DNA of 5,704 bases from an uncultured Erythrobacteraceae bacterium. Its GTDB lineage: Bacteria > Pseudomonadota > Alphaproteobacteria > Sphingomonadales > Sphingomonadaceae. Below the pieces are notes generated by a model. That model was not told the origin of the DNA, did no database searches, and saw nothing but the letters and a program-made list of their open reading frames with translations. Of the stretch, positions 5,704 through 5,704 are shown piece after piece (position 1 is the first letter of the stretch; each line of letters begins with the position of its first letter). Location of the stretch: the NCBI GenBank assembly GCA_950071875.1, contig CATMNW010000177.1, forward strand, positions 1 through 5,704. The letters are read 5' to 3'. The position numbers and the translations under genes are program-made.

Positions 5704-5704
5704 C

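Noticed and set aside
1..5704. CRISPR arrays, tRNA or rRNA genes, insertion sequences, attachment sites
   Set aside because: No spaced direct repeats, cloverleaf-like segments, transposase motifs or terminal inverted repeats were seen on either strand.

Overview
The window is a GC-rich alphaproteobacterial segment, most likely from Sphingomonadales and plausibly the Erythrobacteraceae. That placement rests on the compact 252-residue SufD, the sequences of SufS and the DUF59 protein, the SUF gene order, and two uncharacterised minus-strand proteins whose type I associate with sphingomonads. It was made by recognition, not by a database search.

Plus strand, bases 2-4229, is the distal part of a SUF iron-sulfur cluster assembly operon. 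In order it holds the 3' part of a DUF559-like (PD-(D/E)xK nuclease fold) gene, a small gene for a secreted protein, sufC (ATPase), sufD (scaffold), sufS (cysteine desulfurase), a DUF59/SufT-type gene and sufA (A-type carrier). All six junctions overlap by 1-8 bases or are separated by a single base, so these seven frames look like one tightly coupled transcription unit. SufS takes sulfur from cysteine, the SufB-C-D scaffold (sufB is not in the window) builds the cluster with SufC ATP hydrolysis, and SufA and the DUF59 protein help deliver it or mature targets. No promoter for this unit is visible, so it presumably lies upstream of the window.

Bases 4230-4388 separate convergent genes. They carry a two-part stem-loop (4270-4305) that could end the suf transcript, and no convincing gene.

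Minus strand, bases 4389-5703, holds an uncharacterised 309-residue helical protein built from an internal duplication with TerB- or EF-hand-like D/N-G turns. Upstream of it is the 3' part of a second uncharacterised gene that runs off the right edge.

Most of the window is a standard SUF operon. I did not find a demonstrable new system. The best leads are the two non-SUF genes coupled in front of sufC (a nuclease-fold protein with a degraded active site and a Sec-exported small protein) and the internally duplicated 309-residue protein.
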